A DNA stretch of 64,000 bases from Sinohyriopsis cumingii (GCA_028554795.2 CM068825.1:159833398-159897397); one strand, 5' to 3'. Positions 36,883-50,389 are shown, numbered from the stretch's first letter. Numbers and translations: made by a program. The notes: generated by a model from the letters alone, not told the origin.

Positions 36883-37640
36883 TTATAACCGCTGAAATCC
36901 AAAAATCGAAACTGGGTGGAAATCCTTTCCAACGTAGTTTAGCTTCTTTGATGCAACGTTTTTTCCTACGTCACGGATTTTTCGATCGTGAATTCTTTCG
37001 ATATCTCTCACGTCGTCGTCTTTCTTAGTTACTCGATCTAACTCGGGTAAATTAAAAGCTCTTTTCAACGCATCTCTTTTCATATCTTCCAATTTATAGA
37101 CAGGGGCATCACATTCACACATTTATCCTGTCATTGCCGTCATTCAGTTGGATAAATAGTCGTTTTCAAAATTGCGAAATGCTTTTGTTTTTCCAATGCG
37201 AACATAATCTCTCGTGTATAGCACTTTTTTCTTTTCTTGGACGTTCCAAGAAACCGATCGGACACGGTCATTCCATTTGGACGCATCAGTTCTTCAAGAG
37301 TAGATACGATGCTACGAAGGGTCGTCTGATTGCAAGCTTTGACTAGAATTGGTAACACGGTGATTTATTAGGGAGTATATTGACCAGCAAAATATTGCTA
37401 CATACGTTCATACAAAGTTCTATGAAAGCGTTCGATTTTACTGGCTTTTGTTCCAGCAGTTTCAGTGGTAAACAATTACATGTTTCCTTTACTGAATTCT
37501 TCTTAAATGATTGGCTGAAAAATTGTCTACTTTTGTCTGCTTGCCATCGTAGAAGGTATCGACCACTAACTCTGAACTTGTTTCAAATATCTACCGAAGC
37601 CAGTTTTGAAAACACATCAAAGATATAAAAAAAACAAATA
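36883..37640 (-). pseudogene. Polinton integrase with chromodomain (fossil)
   Basis: Retroviral-type (rve) integrase, which in a live Polinton would insert the element's DNA into host chromosomes. Visible signatures on the minus strand, in order: FDVFSKLASVDILK (core start), IERFHRTLYERM (core end), an SH3-like KTKAFRNFENDYLS stretch near 37170, and then VTKKDDDVRDIERIHDRKIR leading into a chromodomain-like LNYVGKDF near 36950. The core-SH3-chromodomain order is typical of Polinton integrases and separates this from Gypsy integrases next to pol. Broken. Confidence 0.7.
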
Positions 37641-38159
37641 TCTGTAATTTCGAATATACGACGCTAAATGAGAGACATCACCTAAATCGGCTTGCTATTT
37701 ATGATCATTGCCACTACTTTACTTTCATTTCTTTATATTTTTTTCGAATTGTTTTGTGTAATATGTACGCAGATTGCTCTTATAACAATTGTCGTGCATC
37801 TTCCAGGCGCAGACGAATAATGAGGAAACCTAGGGATCCACTTTCACCTTGTTTCAACATGATTTGTTGTTGTTTTTTTCGGGGGGGGGGGTGAATATCA
37901 GTTTTAAGATCAGTCGGTTGTGTTAAAAGCTACTCTCAAAAAAACTTTTGTTTGATAAGGAATGGGAATGATACCTTGCATTTAACTGACATGCTGTGAA
38001 AATAAACTATCGCTACACTTCTTTGAGACTGACATGAAGCAAATGTGAATGCACGTGTACTGATAGCATACTAGCAGGAATCATGATTGCAGGAGGATGT
38101 GATGGAACGAGGACATGTTGAATACTATCAGAATTAAATAAGTCGATTGTGGGAGTTGT

Positions 38160-38790
38160 TGTTGTTTAGTCTAACGACAGAGGTGACGTGGAAATGACTA
38201 AACCTCCTTCTTGACACCAGTCGTGAAACAAATCAGTACTCAAATAATTGGAAGTGGCATGTTTTAAATGGATGAATAAATAAGAATTTGGAGACTGCGT
38301 GGCACCATCATAAAGATAAACCGGCCAAGGTATTTTTAACTGTTGAGTGATCACTTGAATCTCAGATTTGTCTCTTGGAGTTTTAAACAACACGACATAA
38401 TCAGTATTCAGACCAATGGTGCGATGCGGGTTACTTTGTTCAAATAAAGTTGCATAATGTATACAATAATATCATTACGATGATGTCCTTTTATGTAAAC
38501 CAAAGAATAATTTATGTATTGTCTTCTCCTAACATTTCATCTAAAATAACAAGATGTGCTTGATTAAAGTCAGACACAATTCCATCGTCTTCACGAGGAT
38601 TTCCGTCTTGAAAGGCAATGGATTATATATGACTTTCTTTGAGTCATGTGAAAATCGGTTACCATTCTTTGTATCACCATACGATACGTTTCGGACAAAA
38701 ATCAAACAAAAGTGGTTTGTGTTCGACCGCGTGTTCGACATTAAATTTTGTTTGAACCACTGGGTAGTGAGCGTGTTAAGGGGATGACGA
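38160..38790 (-). pseudogene. Polinton FtsK/HerA-type packaging ATPase (fossil)
   Basis: The clearest part is the C-terminal region: VVLFKTPRDKSEIQVITQQL, then VYLYDGATQSPNSYLFIHLK and STDLF, the characteristic end of A32-like packaging ATPases of Polintons and adintoviruses. Just upstream on the same strand a VLDEML Walker B-like segment precedes a region resembling the usual H-R-N / Q-N-L-F stretch, and an RTIGLNTDYV block is visible. In working relatives this enzyme packages DNA into capsids. Broken. Confidence 0.72.
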
Positions 38791-39789
38791 AGATACGGTG
38801 CTTCCCAACTTTGACGATCTTACCAACATCCAATCACTTTGAGAGCTGAGTGATGCAACCGTAGCTCTGTAATATTGTTACAAATTTTGAAATGAGCAAC
38901 GCCAACACAAGAAATTAATGCATGTTTTGTTTTGGTGTAATAAAAATATTCTCATTTCCGTAAGCAAAGTATCATGTTTTGGAGAGGGTGTTTCTTGTTT
39001 TTAATGTGCAGCAAGGTTACATTTCAAATACAAACTTCACACTTTCTTTTTATCATCTCACAAGACGCCTTTGGCATATTTAGCCGTGTCTTCTTTCCCA
39101 GACATCTCCAGTTACATAAATCCTTCTAGTCGTAAATCAATGGTATATCCAACTAGCTTTAATACTTTTTGGCTAGTACGAAGAGTAGATAAAGTGAAAT
39201 AGGATACAAATGTCGAATTCCCCACAATGAAGTTTTAGTGCACAGAGAAAGATAGGGTGTTCATGTCTTGGTATGTACTATTCCAAAACTGGCCTGAAAG
39301 AATATGCCAGTAAATAAAATCCAAGGGAATCGTGTCGTTTTGTGGAGTTAGTTTTGTCAAATAATTTGGTACATCGAAAAGATTTTAACACGTCACAGAC
39401 TTCTTTACATGAAATTTGGTTTAATATTAATAGAACCTTTTCAGGATTGTTTTAGATTCAATCCATATTACACTATCTTCCTCTTACATTTTCTTTTTAT
39501 CACATAGATAATTAAATTGTTTCTTAAATTTTACAAAACTTGTTGGATTTGCTTCTTTCTGTTATTTAGTATATGATCATAGAGTCGTAACAGAAATTGG
39601 GGGCTAGACCGGGATCCGAATTTCAGTAATATTTTAAATTAATTGGAAATTAAAATTGTTTTGATAATTTAAATTCAGTTCATTTTTAATTTCATTTTAT
39701 TTCAGAAATGTCGTTGTCCCTGGTCTTTTGATTTTACATAGTGAAACGAATAAGTTTTCACAATATCATCTAGGGTGGAGAGTTTTGTT

Positions 39790-40440
39790 TCCAATCTGAC
39801 CCAGGGAGGGTGGGAGTATTTAAGAAAAATGAATAGCAATAGTTGCCAACCGCTATTATGTTTTGGATGTAAAATCACCCTTATTAAAACAGGATATTCA
39901 AAATATTTTTGATCAAGTATTTGGTGGAAATCAAAGTTTTGATGGAATTGCTTTGGGATTAATTAGTAACTCTCTATCTAGCTCTGAAATGAAATTAAAA
40001 GAATAATAGTTCAAACACGAGACGGAGATAGAGCTAATAAAACATTATCTTCAAAAAGAAAAGGAAGAGAGATGTAAATGAAATTGCCATTTCAAATGGA
40101 AGAAAGAGAAAGAGAACAGCGACAAATGCATATGCAGATACAAAAAGAAGAGACATGTGAATGAAATTACAAATACAAAACAAAGAGAGATGGAAATGCA
40201 TTTGATATCTTAAGAATTGGAACTGGCAAGCAAACGGCATTCACCCCACGAAAGTTCAGTTTTTGATGTTTCGTGAACGGTTTTGAGTTGGTACCTGAAA
40301 AATCTCGAAACAGGTTTAGGAATTACAAAAAGAAAATAGCCAAAACCCTTGTCGATTTTGCTAGGTGTATATCTAAAAAGATTGATAAAGATTATGACAA
40401 ACTTTGACAATGGACCCCCTCAGAATAACCTTTTCGGAAC
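39790..40440 (+). pseudogene. Possible retroelement gag-like remnant
   Basis: A charged, helix-rich stretch followed by FELVPEKSRNRFRNYKKKIA and LVDFARCISKKIDKDYDKL resembles the gag region of some Gypsy elements that precede a SCAN-like domain. The resemblance is by pattern only, no other part of such an element is adjacent, and the copy is broken. It may be unrelated spacer. Confidence 0.25.
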
Positions 40441-40597
40441 AATTACTGTTCCTGATATGGATCCTTAAAAATCAAATAAGTCTGCTGGGTGAATAGTCTA
40501 TATATTGACTTGGAAGTGGAGATCGATGTTGAAACGTCTGAGTAATATCATGCTATTATATACATGTACTTGTAGTGTTGATAATGCAAATATAAGA

Positions 40598-40599
<2 letters not shown>

Positions 40600-40646
<47 letters not shown>

Positions 40647-40664
40647 TTAATAATAATAATAATT
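40600..40664. repeat. (AAT)n microsatellite
   Basis: AAT repeat of about 20 units with one ATTAAT interruption. Confidence 0.95.
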
Positions 40665-41159
40665 AGTTTTATTTTTTCTAAATAACACACACAGCCAAGC
40701 AAATGAAACATTTCTCTTAGAAATTGCTTTTATGCTAAAACTTTGTTGTAGAATATATTTTATCCTATTTTTCACAAAACCAATTTAAACTAATTCTTTT
40801 TAAGTTTTAATAATATTTGTCAAATCATCTTTAGAGGTATATGCAGTTTAGCTATCAAAGCAGGGGTTTAGGCTTGTGTAGGATAGATAAACTGTAACTA
40901 TAATCAGTCGAAAAACAATCACTGTCCTTACAGATTCAAAGAGCAGCAGCCTGTCCCCACCCTTTCTGTCGAACCTAAATTTAAAATAAAATTTTCCTTA
41001 GTATCATTAGACTAGTACCAATTTTAGCCTTTAGTGAACTCTACTAGTCTCTACCTAATGAACAAATGTCAGTTTCAAACCCTGAAAATGTCTACAAAAA
41101 CCCATTTTCAGAATCCTGGATCTATGTCTGACAATTACCGAACAATTTTAATTTTATTA

Positions 41160-41480
41160 AACGTTATTGTATGATTTTAATATTTTAGTTTTGTTTTAAA
41201 AATATTTAGTAGTATTTTAAATAAAATAACATTATTCTATATTTTTGTATTTTTCTATAAAATAACATTATTCAGTGATTTCATATTTTTATTAAAATAA
41301 CTTTATTCTCTCTATTTAGTATTTTAGTTTTAAAAATCAACATTTATCTATAGTTAAGCGACTTTAATTTTAAATAATATTATTCTATAGTTTTGTATAT
41401 TATTTTAGATACTATTATTTTATGGTTAGGTATTTTTAATTTAAAATGACATTATTTTATAGTTTTAGTATTTTATTTTT
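41160..41480. repeat. Degenerate AT-rich tandem repeat, about 55 bp period
   Basis: Recurring TTTTAAATAAAATAACATTA followed by TTCTATAGTTTTGTATTTT-like blocks, five to six times with indels. Old and diverged. Confidence 0.6.
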
Positions 41481-41484
41481 CATG

Positions 41485-44400
41485 GATGCAATCACTTTTC
41501 ACATATACAAATAAGATCTCTGTTCCTTGAAAATATTTCTCTCAGTGACATGCCTTTCACCGAAAATTCAGGTGCGAATTCTCGTTTTGAAATTGCGAGA
41601 TTTTGCGAGATAACCGGAGAGCGTTATTTTCAGGTATTGTAAAACTGGTCCAATAATGTTAATCAAAGAGGTCAAGAGCTACGTCCATAGTGACAGCAAG
41701 ACTTACCTTGATGAACACCATAAAGGCACTTTGGAAAACGCTGCTTGTACAGCTAATGTTTTGTGTGTCTAATGGCCGGTTTAGGATCTTGTGAACTTGC
41801 CTTTGGACATATTATCCAGGGACCGTTGGAGTTGCTAAAAGAAAAATGTCTTGTATCAGAGGATTCAAAGCTTAGTCTTCTTTATTTCCAAAGACAATAC
41901 TTATGATTGTGAATTCGATACTATTTGTATGCCTACATTTACTTTTTATCCATTGCAAAATATCATTTCTAATCATCCTAATTATGCGACAATCCCAAAA
42001 GAGATTCTCTTTGCGTATAATTTACAAAAAGGCAGAGCTTGTTGGGATAATTCTGATTTTTCTTATAAATACATTCACAGGTAAAATTCTATGTAATATA
42101 TTCAGCTACAACCATCTTAGGTTTGGACAAGTAAAAGTTCTACATAGCAACAAAAACAATTTCTGTCAGTCATTTTCTAAATTGCCAAATTCAAAATTCC
42201 ATTTTCTTCTAGACGTTGGTACTTTCATTGTTTCCAATTTTTGATATATACTTTTACGTCATCTTGTATTTTAATGGTATAAAAGGTTATGACATATTTG
42301 ACTCATAATTAATGCTAAATTTATTTTATATCATTTTATAGCTGCAAGTATGCCTTGGAAATCTATGAAATTAATGCTAATAGAAAATATATTTCTTAAA
42401 ACTATCAAAACTTATCCAAGAACTATTCTCGTTTATCAATAATTTACAAATCTAATGTGTTTCTGAACATATGATCTGTGATACAAGGATAAAAAGAACT
42501 TCAGCTGGGACTATTTTTAATGATCAAGTTAGCTCTAAATATGCTTCAGCGACACTTAGCCAAAAAGTGAACATTTGTTTTTTACTGAATTAGTGAAATA
42601 TGTTCCGAATGCAAAGAAATTATCGATATTTGATATCAAAATTGTAACAAACTTTTCATTTAGATTGATGAGATAATATTCTTCTAATCCATGTAATTTT
42701 CAACGCATTGACTTACTTAAATATATCTTAAACGCAATCATATTTAAACCCTCCACATTCTATTCGTTCAAAGATATATTTCTTTTGATTTGATTTTCTC
42801 CTTTAGCCAGTGCCATACAAACTTGACGAATGTATTTAGTTCACTAAGAAATTTTTTGTTTGATTATTGATAATTGTTTTGTAACGTTGTATGTATGTGT
42901 CTTACTGTTTGTTAATAAGAACATGTCTTTTTATTTGTTTGTTTGATTTTTTTGTGTATCCGTTACGTAGTGGGAATGTATTGTTAACAGTGTATTAGTG
43001 ACATGTCATTTCCGCTACCTTCCCCTATGGGTTTGTATGTATGGGTGTTGAATAGTTAAAAGAAGTCAGCATATGTAATTAAATGCGACTTTATCTTTCG
43101 GTATGCTTGTCTGAACAAATGCTTGTATGAAATCATATGTATGAAGAAGACAAAATATACTATAACCTTTTTCATTATATGAGTGATGGCATATCGGATA
43201 GTAATAAAAGTATATGGACCGCTTGCTTGTGTGAAGATATGTTAGACTGCATGACTACGCAAACGAGATACCGAATCCCAACCACGTCTCTTTGTATAGA
43301 TAATTATGGCTGATAGTAAACATATGCATGTGAGCTACCTCACTTAGGTCTGCATGTGCGGTGGTATATTGCATAATACTCTCATGTATATGAGCTACCC
43401 ATGGCCAATTCCAATATGTCCGTATGCCTTGTTCAAAGGATGACTTAAATCCCCATGCACTCTCCCTGCATGTGTAATGATGTGTTGGAGAGTAGATATA
43501 TGTATAGGAAATTTCCCCTACCGTTAGTGTGTGTGCAATTGAATGTAGGAATGTTTTCGAATAAGCATCTGTTCTTCTTTTAACTGTTGCTTTCTTTGTT
43601 TGTAAATAATTTCTTACAATTTTAGTTTAATTATATTATTTATATTTGTCTTAAATTACCTGCTTGTTTCTTGTTTTAGATATGTTATTTTTAAATTAGA
43701 TTTTCAATGTTCTCTATAAATAATGCTTCTTAATTCTTTATTTCTCTTTCATTCTCTTTCAGGCTTTTTTTTTTTCTTGCTGGGGGAGCGCGCTTTCACG
43801 CCATCACGCATCCTCCTGATTTCTCAAACACAAATTGTATTCTTATGATATATATTGTTCACAAATATTTTATCTTTAAACCTTGATTATTATTTTTTTA
43901 TTTTTAATTTATTTTAAATTTTAATGTATTTTTGTGTATTTGTCTTCAATTTTAATTTTACTTTGTTGAAAGTTTGTTTTTATTTTTATTATCATAGATT
44001 TTCATTTTTATTTAATATTTTGTTGTATATTGCTTTTGTTATTTTTTAAAATGTTTAAAATTTATATTTTTCTTTACTTCTTTTAAAAATTGTATACATT
44101 TTGCTTCAATGTTTTTTATTTTTAATACTTTTTCAAATGTTTTTATTTTGTTTACGTGATTTATTTATATTTTTGTATTTAATATGTTTGTTTAAACTTT
44201 TTGTACAAGCTTTCAGATCTTTAATTCTTTCAACAATATGTATATGACTTAGTTTTATATTACATTTTGTTTATTTGACTTGTTTACATTTTCTATCTGT
44301 TACAATTTGTTTATATAATTTTACATTTTTTAGCAATTTTATTTTTTATTTAACTTTTAAAGTTTCTGCTGCTTAATGTTATGTGTATTAAGTACATTTG

Positions 44401-45995
44401 TTTCCATCTCGATGATATTAATAAAAATTCCAGATTGGATTTTGTTTAATTTTAAACTTAGTAAAATTCTGTCCCAGTTTAGGAACTTAATATAATTATT
44501 AGTCTAGGACATATTTTAGAAAATAATTCCGATTGTTTTTGTCTCATGTACATTATTGTAACACTTCTAGTTTTGGCCATTTTAATAAAATATTTTGCGT
44601 TGGGTTTTTTTTTTTTTTTTTTGTTTCGTTGTTCTGTTTGTTTATTTTGTTTTGTATGTTTGTTTTGGTTTTTTTCTTTGTCTCTGGTAAATTCCGCTTT
44701 AGCTTCAGACCTTTAGTACGACTTTTATTTTCGGTCTTTCGGAAGTCATGACGAATTTATGGGAGCCACCATGCATGACACACCCCTCCTTACGTATATA
44801 TTTTTGCTACAAACACCATTTTGACTTCCACCTAGACACGTGAACTTTACATGCTAGGTCCATGAGTGCCCTAATGATTTTATATCATTAGGTTAAAAAC
44901 ATTTTTTAAAGTTTCGTTAAGTTAAAGATGGAAATCCAGTTATGTCCCATACCGTTCCATTTCTTACTAAAAAGGCAGGGAATGCCGTATTCTTATTACC
45001 ATCAAACAAACAGGATCAGTTTTATTCCTAAAACTGAATCCGCAAAGAGACCCACGATGTTAATCCTATGTATGTTTGTAACATTAAATTCCCCTTGTCC
45101 ACAAAAGGTCATTTTATGTATGTCCCCAGACAGTATCCCTATACTACTCCTTTGTTCAACATAGGTACAACGCACATATATTTACATGTGTTGACTATGA
45201 TTTCTTTCTGTGACTGAAGATAAAATCTTGCACTATAAGAACAGTAATGGAAGTTAGAGACGGGATGGTTTGATAAGTTGTTGTTTAGGTCTTCCCCATT
45301 ATTGCCGCTGTGGCCTTTATTAAGCGATAGCTGATGTTAGTGTCAGATCCTTAATGTTTTGCATCTGCAGCCTTTGTTTTATTGACGGGTGTTTCAAAGA
45401 TGCATTTACCCACTTACAGCCTTGTGGTTCTGAAAAAGAGTATTCTTTTCAACCTGAACGCGAATAGTAGGTATAGTATATGATTTACCTGCCCTCTCCC
45501 TAGAATCAACATCGGTTTCTAGGCTATCTGAGGGTTAAGTTCTTTGATACTCTTCTCTAATACGCTGGTATTCCCACAAAACTGTATAAAATGGCCATTA
45601 AGCATGATAAATTGCTCAAGTATATCATGCCATATAAATGTTTGCTGAAAGCGTCCCAAAGTCAAATTTGTCGTAAACCCAGTTCACATGGCGGTATTAG
45701 GTGTATATAGATGGAAACTTGTTTTCCCCTCAAACAAATCAAAATGATGATATGCGATCATTCATACCTAATTGATGGAAAAACATCAAAGAACACACTG
45801 ATACTTCATCTTTCATATCAGGAGTTTTGCCTGTGTGAAGTATTTTGATCTCTGGCTTTGTAAGGAAAGAACCTATGACTTTTTTGAAGCAGTCGGCAGT
45901 AAATAATATTTCACCTTGCAAAATAAAGCACTCTTCTACGTGCTCGGGTTTTAGATAAGAAAACGATCCCGCTTAATGTAGTGGATACAGTAACA
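41485..45995. other. AT-rich spacer, no gene recognised
   Basis: Two overlapping plus frames of 77 and 113 codons near 41851-42244 match nothing I know. From about 43600 to 44500 the sequence is extremely T/A-rich with TTTATTTTTAATTT-type low complexity. T runs occur near 43766 and 44607. Confidence 0.45.
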
Positions 45996-45999
45996 AAAG

Positions 46000-46075
46000 G
46001 TACATAAAAGCGAGGAATATGTACATAAAAGCGAGGAACATGTACATAAAAGCGAGGAACATGTACATAAAAACA
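46000..46075. repeat. 21-bp tandem repeat, about 3.5 units
   Basis: The unit GTACATAAAAGCGAGGAACA plus T is repeated with one base change. Confidence 0.9.
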
Positions 46076-46582
46076 GGGAAGAACGTGTCTTTCTACTATG
46101 TCTCATTTCGACCCATGGGAATATAATTATACAATTTTAAAATTCCAGTGAAAAGAATAATCAACAAAATCCCTACCAGACATGATCTTCAGCCGTAGTC
46201 TACGTAGGTGGAGTTCGGGTTTCAAAAGAAGGGACTTTATCACCTATGAAGATGTGACCTTTATACCCACCCCTCCTCTCCCACGCATTGCATCCAGGAT
46301 TAGAAACCTTCGCTGCTATCTACTCATTATAGTGAAACAATGTATCAGATGTAATCACCCTCCGTCATACGATGTAAATGCAGTCCAGCTTAAACAGAAA
46401 ACAGTGACAAGCAGACAGTTGAACAAACGAAGGCACTGATGCACATACGGCTGAACATGACATGTAACAAATATAACAAAATTAGCAGACTTTTTATCTT
46501 TCTCTCTGAACTGCCACAAAATAATGAAAAATTACGTTTTTATCTAATTTCATTTATCATTTGTAGAAGGCCGACATAGCAG

Positions 46583-46942
46583 ATGCATGCGATTAATTAC
46601 CCCAATGTAGTAAATAATAATTGGATGAATCAAGTATATTGCAAATTGGAATTGGAAGAAACCGTAAAATTTTTCAAAGCTGAAGTAGAAAAAAAGTTGA
46701 CAAATTGTTTCCATTCTTTGAAAGAAAAACGAAGCTTTACGTATAGTGGTATAGGTGATTACCAAATTTCGAAATTAGATTTCTTTCATTTATTTAAAGT
46801 ATATTTATTCGTAAAGTACTGTAATTACGCTGTTGGAAAGGTGATACGTGGTGACATAGCAACCCGGTGGGGAGAATATATGGGGACATACCATCCTGGT
46901 GGAGAGGATGATATGTGGGACATAGGAACCTCAGATCCTTAA
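46583..46942 (+). CDS. Unrecognised 119-codon open frame
   Basis: The longest non-repetitive open frame in the central window. The predicted product has a charged, helix-prone middle (LELEETVKFFKAEVEKKL), a hydrophobic LFKVYLFVKYCNYAVGKVI stretch and an acidic, Gly-rich end. No domain, signal peptide or catalytic motif is recognised. Composition is balanced rather than low-complexity, so it could be an exon or a decayed element ORF. I see no promoter, splice partner or poly-A context that would decide. Confidence 0.2.
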   Translation: MHAINYPNVVNNNWMNQVYCKLELEETVKFFKAEVEKKLTNCFHSLKEKRSFTYSGIGDYQISKLDFFHLFKVYLFVKYCNYAVGKVIRGDIATRWGEYMGTYHPGGEDDMWDIGTSDP

Positions 46943-47274
46943 AATAACAGGTAATGCAGTATTTTATCGTTCATTTTTATTTTTAGTCTCGAACCTCTTC
47001 CGAAATACATATATGGACGGACAGCGATCGTCTTTGCTTGCGCATGGTAGATCGCACTGGCACTTACACCCCAACCCTTTCCTTTTAAAGGACTTTCTAA
47101 AATTCCATGCGAAAAGAAAGGATCAGGCTTCTGATGTGTTTCAACATTTTCTGGAAATTCACTGGGCTATTGTCACGTTGTAGAACAGTGAAACTCTTGT
47201 CGACTTGGCTATATGATCAGACTGACGAGAAATCCTTATCTGCGAGTTGAACAAAGCTGACAATTGTAAAATAA

Positions 47275-47479
47275 GACGGATAAATGGCGGCAGGCATATT
47301 TGGTGGTCGAAAAATACGAAAAGAACCCAGGAAAACCATCGACCTATGGAAAGCTACTGGCATGCTTTCTCACATGCCCATATTGGCCGAGTCGAGACTC
47401 AAAGTCACGATGACAGCAGTGAGATGTACGAGACATCTGTAATGATATCGGCCTTAGATCACTCATACATCCGGGGCCC
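47275..47479 (-). mobile_element. tRNA-Leu-like SINE (family B), minus copy
   Basis: On the minus strand: a head starting GGGCCCCGGATGTATGAGTG with a diverged A box, a B box region near TTTGAGTCTCGACTCGGCC, then ATGGGCATGTGAGAAAGC, TGCCAGTAGC and a TTTTCCTGGGTTCTTTTC body. Same order as the copy at 49089. Confidence 0.75.
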
Positions 47480-48118
47480 ATTCTGCATGCCGACAGTGTA
47501 GCATACAAATAGTATGTCAAGATATTACTATTACAGAACATTTCAAAAGGGACACAACTCCTATATAATCTGACTGAAAAACTAAGTGGGCCTGAAATGT
47601 ATTTATGTACATGAGAAATATGACGAAAATAATAATTCAGCAGTCGATACTAATATCAGATTGGTTGCATATTAATACGTGCTGATCATTTTCTAAACAT
47701 AATATTTTGTTGCCGGAAACGCTATGGTTACTTTAACAGTAGACTACCATTCAAAATCTGATTTGATATATGATGATGACCATCTGTTAATCATAGAGAG
47801 AGTTAATTACAGAGATAGTTAATTATAGAGAGAGTTAATTACAGAGGTATTGCATCAGTTATAATTTACGTCTGGCACAAAAGTGCTGACATTTTAATTC
47901 CATCAAAAGACTGCTTACCTTTGCTTTACACCAATCAATGTAAAAGATAATATCTCACTCGGTCATTTCATATAAGTCATCTCACTGGTTTTTGTCCATC
48001 TGTATATTAACTTTTACGGACATTGACAACCTGATATATTGACAGGTGGTTATCGACCAAAAGGACGTTAACTACAATTGAAAAAAGTGAAACTAATCAC
48101 GTCGTGCCCATAGTGGGT

Positions 48119-48123
<5 letters not shown>

Positions 48124-48196
<73 letters not shown>
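48124..48196. repeat. (AT)n microsatellite
   Basis: Pure AT repeat of about 36 units, followed by a GTCGTC-rich stretch. Confidence 0.97.
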
Positions 48197-48198
<2 letters not shown>

Positions 48199-49088
48199 AC
48201 TGATATTCTCATTCTTGTCGTCCTCTTCGTCGTTGTCGTCGTCGTAGTAGTTAAAATATGTTGTTGTTTTATTTTGCAGTACTATGAGTGAATTTGTATC
48301 TGTATCTAATATGGAGTTAAATTACACGACCAATGGTACATTTAAAAAATCACAGGAAAGATTAAATCGCTGTAAAGTTTGAATGTTTCATTTCGAATTA
48401 TCAAAGTGGTTCAAAAGATATAAAAGTTCTCAAATAAATATTTTGAGCACCCTGAACAATTAACTGGATTAGGATTCGTGGTGTAGTAAGGAAGACAAAA
48501 TCTTGGCGAAGTGTATGATAAAAGGCATATTATGATGTCCCCCAAGGAAAATTCAAGTAGATGATGTTGAATGATTCGCCCAACGAAGACATTTCAGACA
48601 GTTAAGACAGCAAAGATTGTAAAGATCACTACAAAGGGGCAAATCAGTAAGAAAAATGCCTTCAGCATATAACATACTAATGGCATCCATATCCCACTTT
48701 TATGAGGTAGACGAACTGATATGCAGCGTAGCAGAAACAACAAAGCAAGTTGACAATTGGTGAAATTCTCTGAAGCAATATCCAAATCTAATAGAGCACA
48801 AACCATTGCTGACATGTACAAACATGTTAAGACTTTTGAAATTGTTGGATACAAACATGCAAAGTCTGGCCATATCCCAGCTGCTGTAATATTTGATGAT
48901 TGTTAACTTGAGCTCATTTATTCTGAGACAGACTTGATGGAAATTTTAGCGAGGGTTGAAAGCAAATTGTATTATCCTGGACAGGGAAATCCTCTATGCA
49001 ATAGCCCTACTTACATGTTTAGATTATTATAATATAAAAATGGTGTATGTCGCTTGATGGATTCAGTGAAATTACTCTAGATTACCTC

Positions 49089-49340
49089 GGGGCCCCGAGT
49101 GGCCGAGTGGTCTAAAGCGCTCTCCGTTACGGATCACTACCATCTCACCTCTGTCTGCGTGGGTTCGAGTCTAGGATTCGGCCAATGTGGGTATGTGAGA
49201 AAGCTTGCCAGTAGCTTCTCGTGGGTCGGTGGTTCTTCCCGGGGTTTTCCTGGGTTCTTCCTCCACCATTAATATTGGCCGCCATACATAGCCTATCGTG
49301 TGCTGCAAAATGGCGTTAAACCCAACAACAACAACAACTA
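49089..49340 (+). mobile_element. tRNA-Leu-like SINE (family B), near full-length
   Basis: Head GCCGAGTGGTCTAAAGCGCT, B box GTGGGTTCGAGTCTAGG, then GTGGGTATGTGAGAAAGCTT, CGTGGGTCGGTGGTTCTTCC, TTCTTCCTCCACC, GGCCGCCATACATAGCC and AAATGGCGTTAAACCCAA, ending in an (AAC)n tail. About 250 bp and the most complete copy here. Its body matches my memory of a SINE class common in bivalves. Confidence 0.9.
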
Positions 49341-49344
49341 TATT

Positions 49345-50385
49345 ATCTCCACCTGACTTAGGAGTTAAAACGAAGGCGCCAGGAAAAAGCAGCTAAAAGT
49401 ATATAAACAGAAGATAGATGAACAGTATTTTTATTAAAGAATACAATCCGCATGTGTATATAAGAATGTCAGTGACATTGGGACAAAACCGATGCAAAGT
49501 TGTATGCCTTGGAAAATGAGAAGTTTGCAGCAGAACATGTCATTACGAATATTGTAACTTGCTCGTGGTACCTATTTACCCGGCCTTCGGCCATGTCTAA
49601 AATGTGATGTCTGAGTCAAGTCGCGGAAACAGCTTTACCTATCGTGAGCAGAATTTGCCAACGATGTCATCAAGGATAAAGCTGAAGTTGTTAATGATCA
49701 AAGCGATTGTTTTTTATTGGTAACTAATCAATTAGTGTTTTTCTTCATATATGGGTTATGCCGACTGTGAATCAAGTTAGGCAATTCGTTGGTGAGCTTG
49801 AAATAAGGATATCAAGTAGTATGAGAAAGACGTTTATACTTGCAGTATTTGGACTCGCTGATGAGCAATGGTTAGTTGTTGGTCGTGAGACAACTTTCCA
49901 CATATAAAATATAGCTGGTTGCAACGGCAACTGTAAATAAACTTAAACAATCCTAGCCAGAACACGAAATAAGTGTACCGAGAGGTACAAAAAACGGCAG
50001 GCATACTGGCGTTAAGAGGACTTCCTCCAGAGGACCCGCTTACGACGGTGAGGCAGCTTCGTTCAACAGCATCATAGCTACATAATACGATTCCTCCATG
50101 GGCCGAGCTCGCAGGAATTGCACGTGTTGTCGCTAATGAACAAAACCGTGGCAGTATTGCACGTACTTTTGCTAACAAGGCTGTTGTGTATGATCCTCAA
50201 ATAACCAAAGTTCCATAATCCAATTACACAAGCGCTCTCGTGATTTTCAAGCAATCATATCACAAGAGTATACAAGCCAAACAGAAACGCTATGAATTAT
50301 TTCTTCTGACTACCCTGAGCTCGCTTTTCCTCCTTCACTTCGCCACTGAATATCTTCTTTAGAAGTCGCTCTACTAGTTAGGTGA
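49345..50385. other. Spacer, no gene recognised
   Basis: A 114-codon minus frame (49834-50178) shows no known domain. The interval may be old mobile-element sequence but gives no clear motif. Confidence 0.35.
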
Positions 50386-50389
50386 CCTG

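Larger units (their letters stand above)
36883..39480 (-). mobile_element. Polinton/Maverick fossil (heavily decayed)
   Basis: Minus-strand remains of a Polinton: packaging ATPase at about 38160-38790, then rve-type integrase with a C-terminal chromodomain at about 36883-37640. A third block at about 39060-39390, containing FIYWHILSGQFWN, is probably another structural or accessory gene of the element but is not identified. Terminal inverted repeats were not found. The element is broken many times, probably more than ten, and its edges are uncertain; part of 35.6-36.9 kb may also belong to it. It looks old compared with the element at 58-64 kb. Confidence 0.7.

Noticed and set aside
49089-49170. 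Possible tRNA-Leu gene
   Set aside because: Anticodon-arm region is not a proper arm, and four copies share a 150-bp body; it is a SINE.
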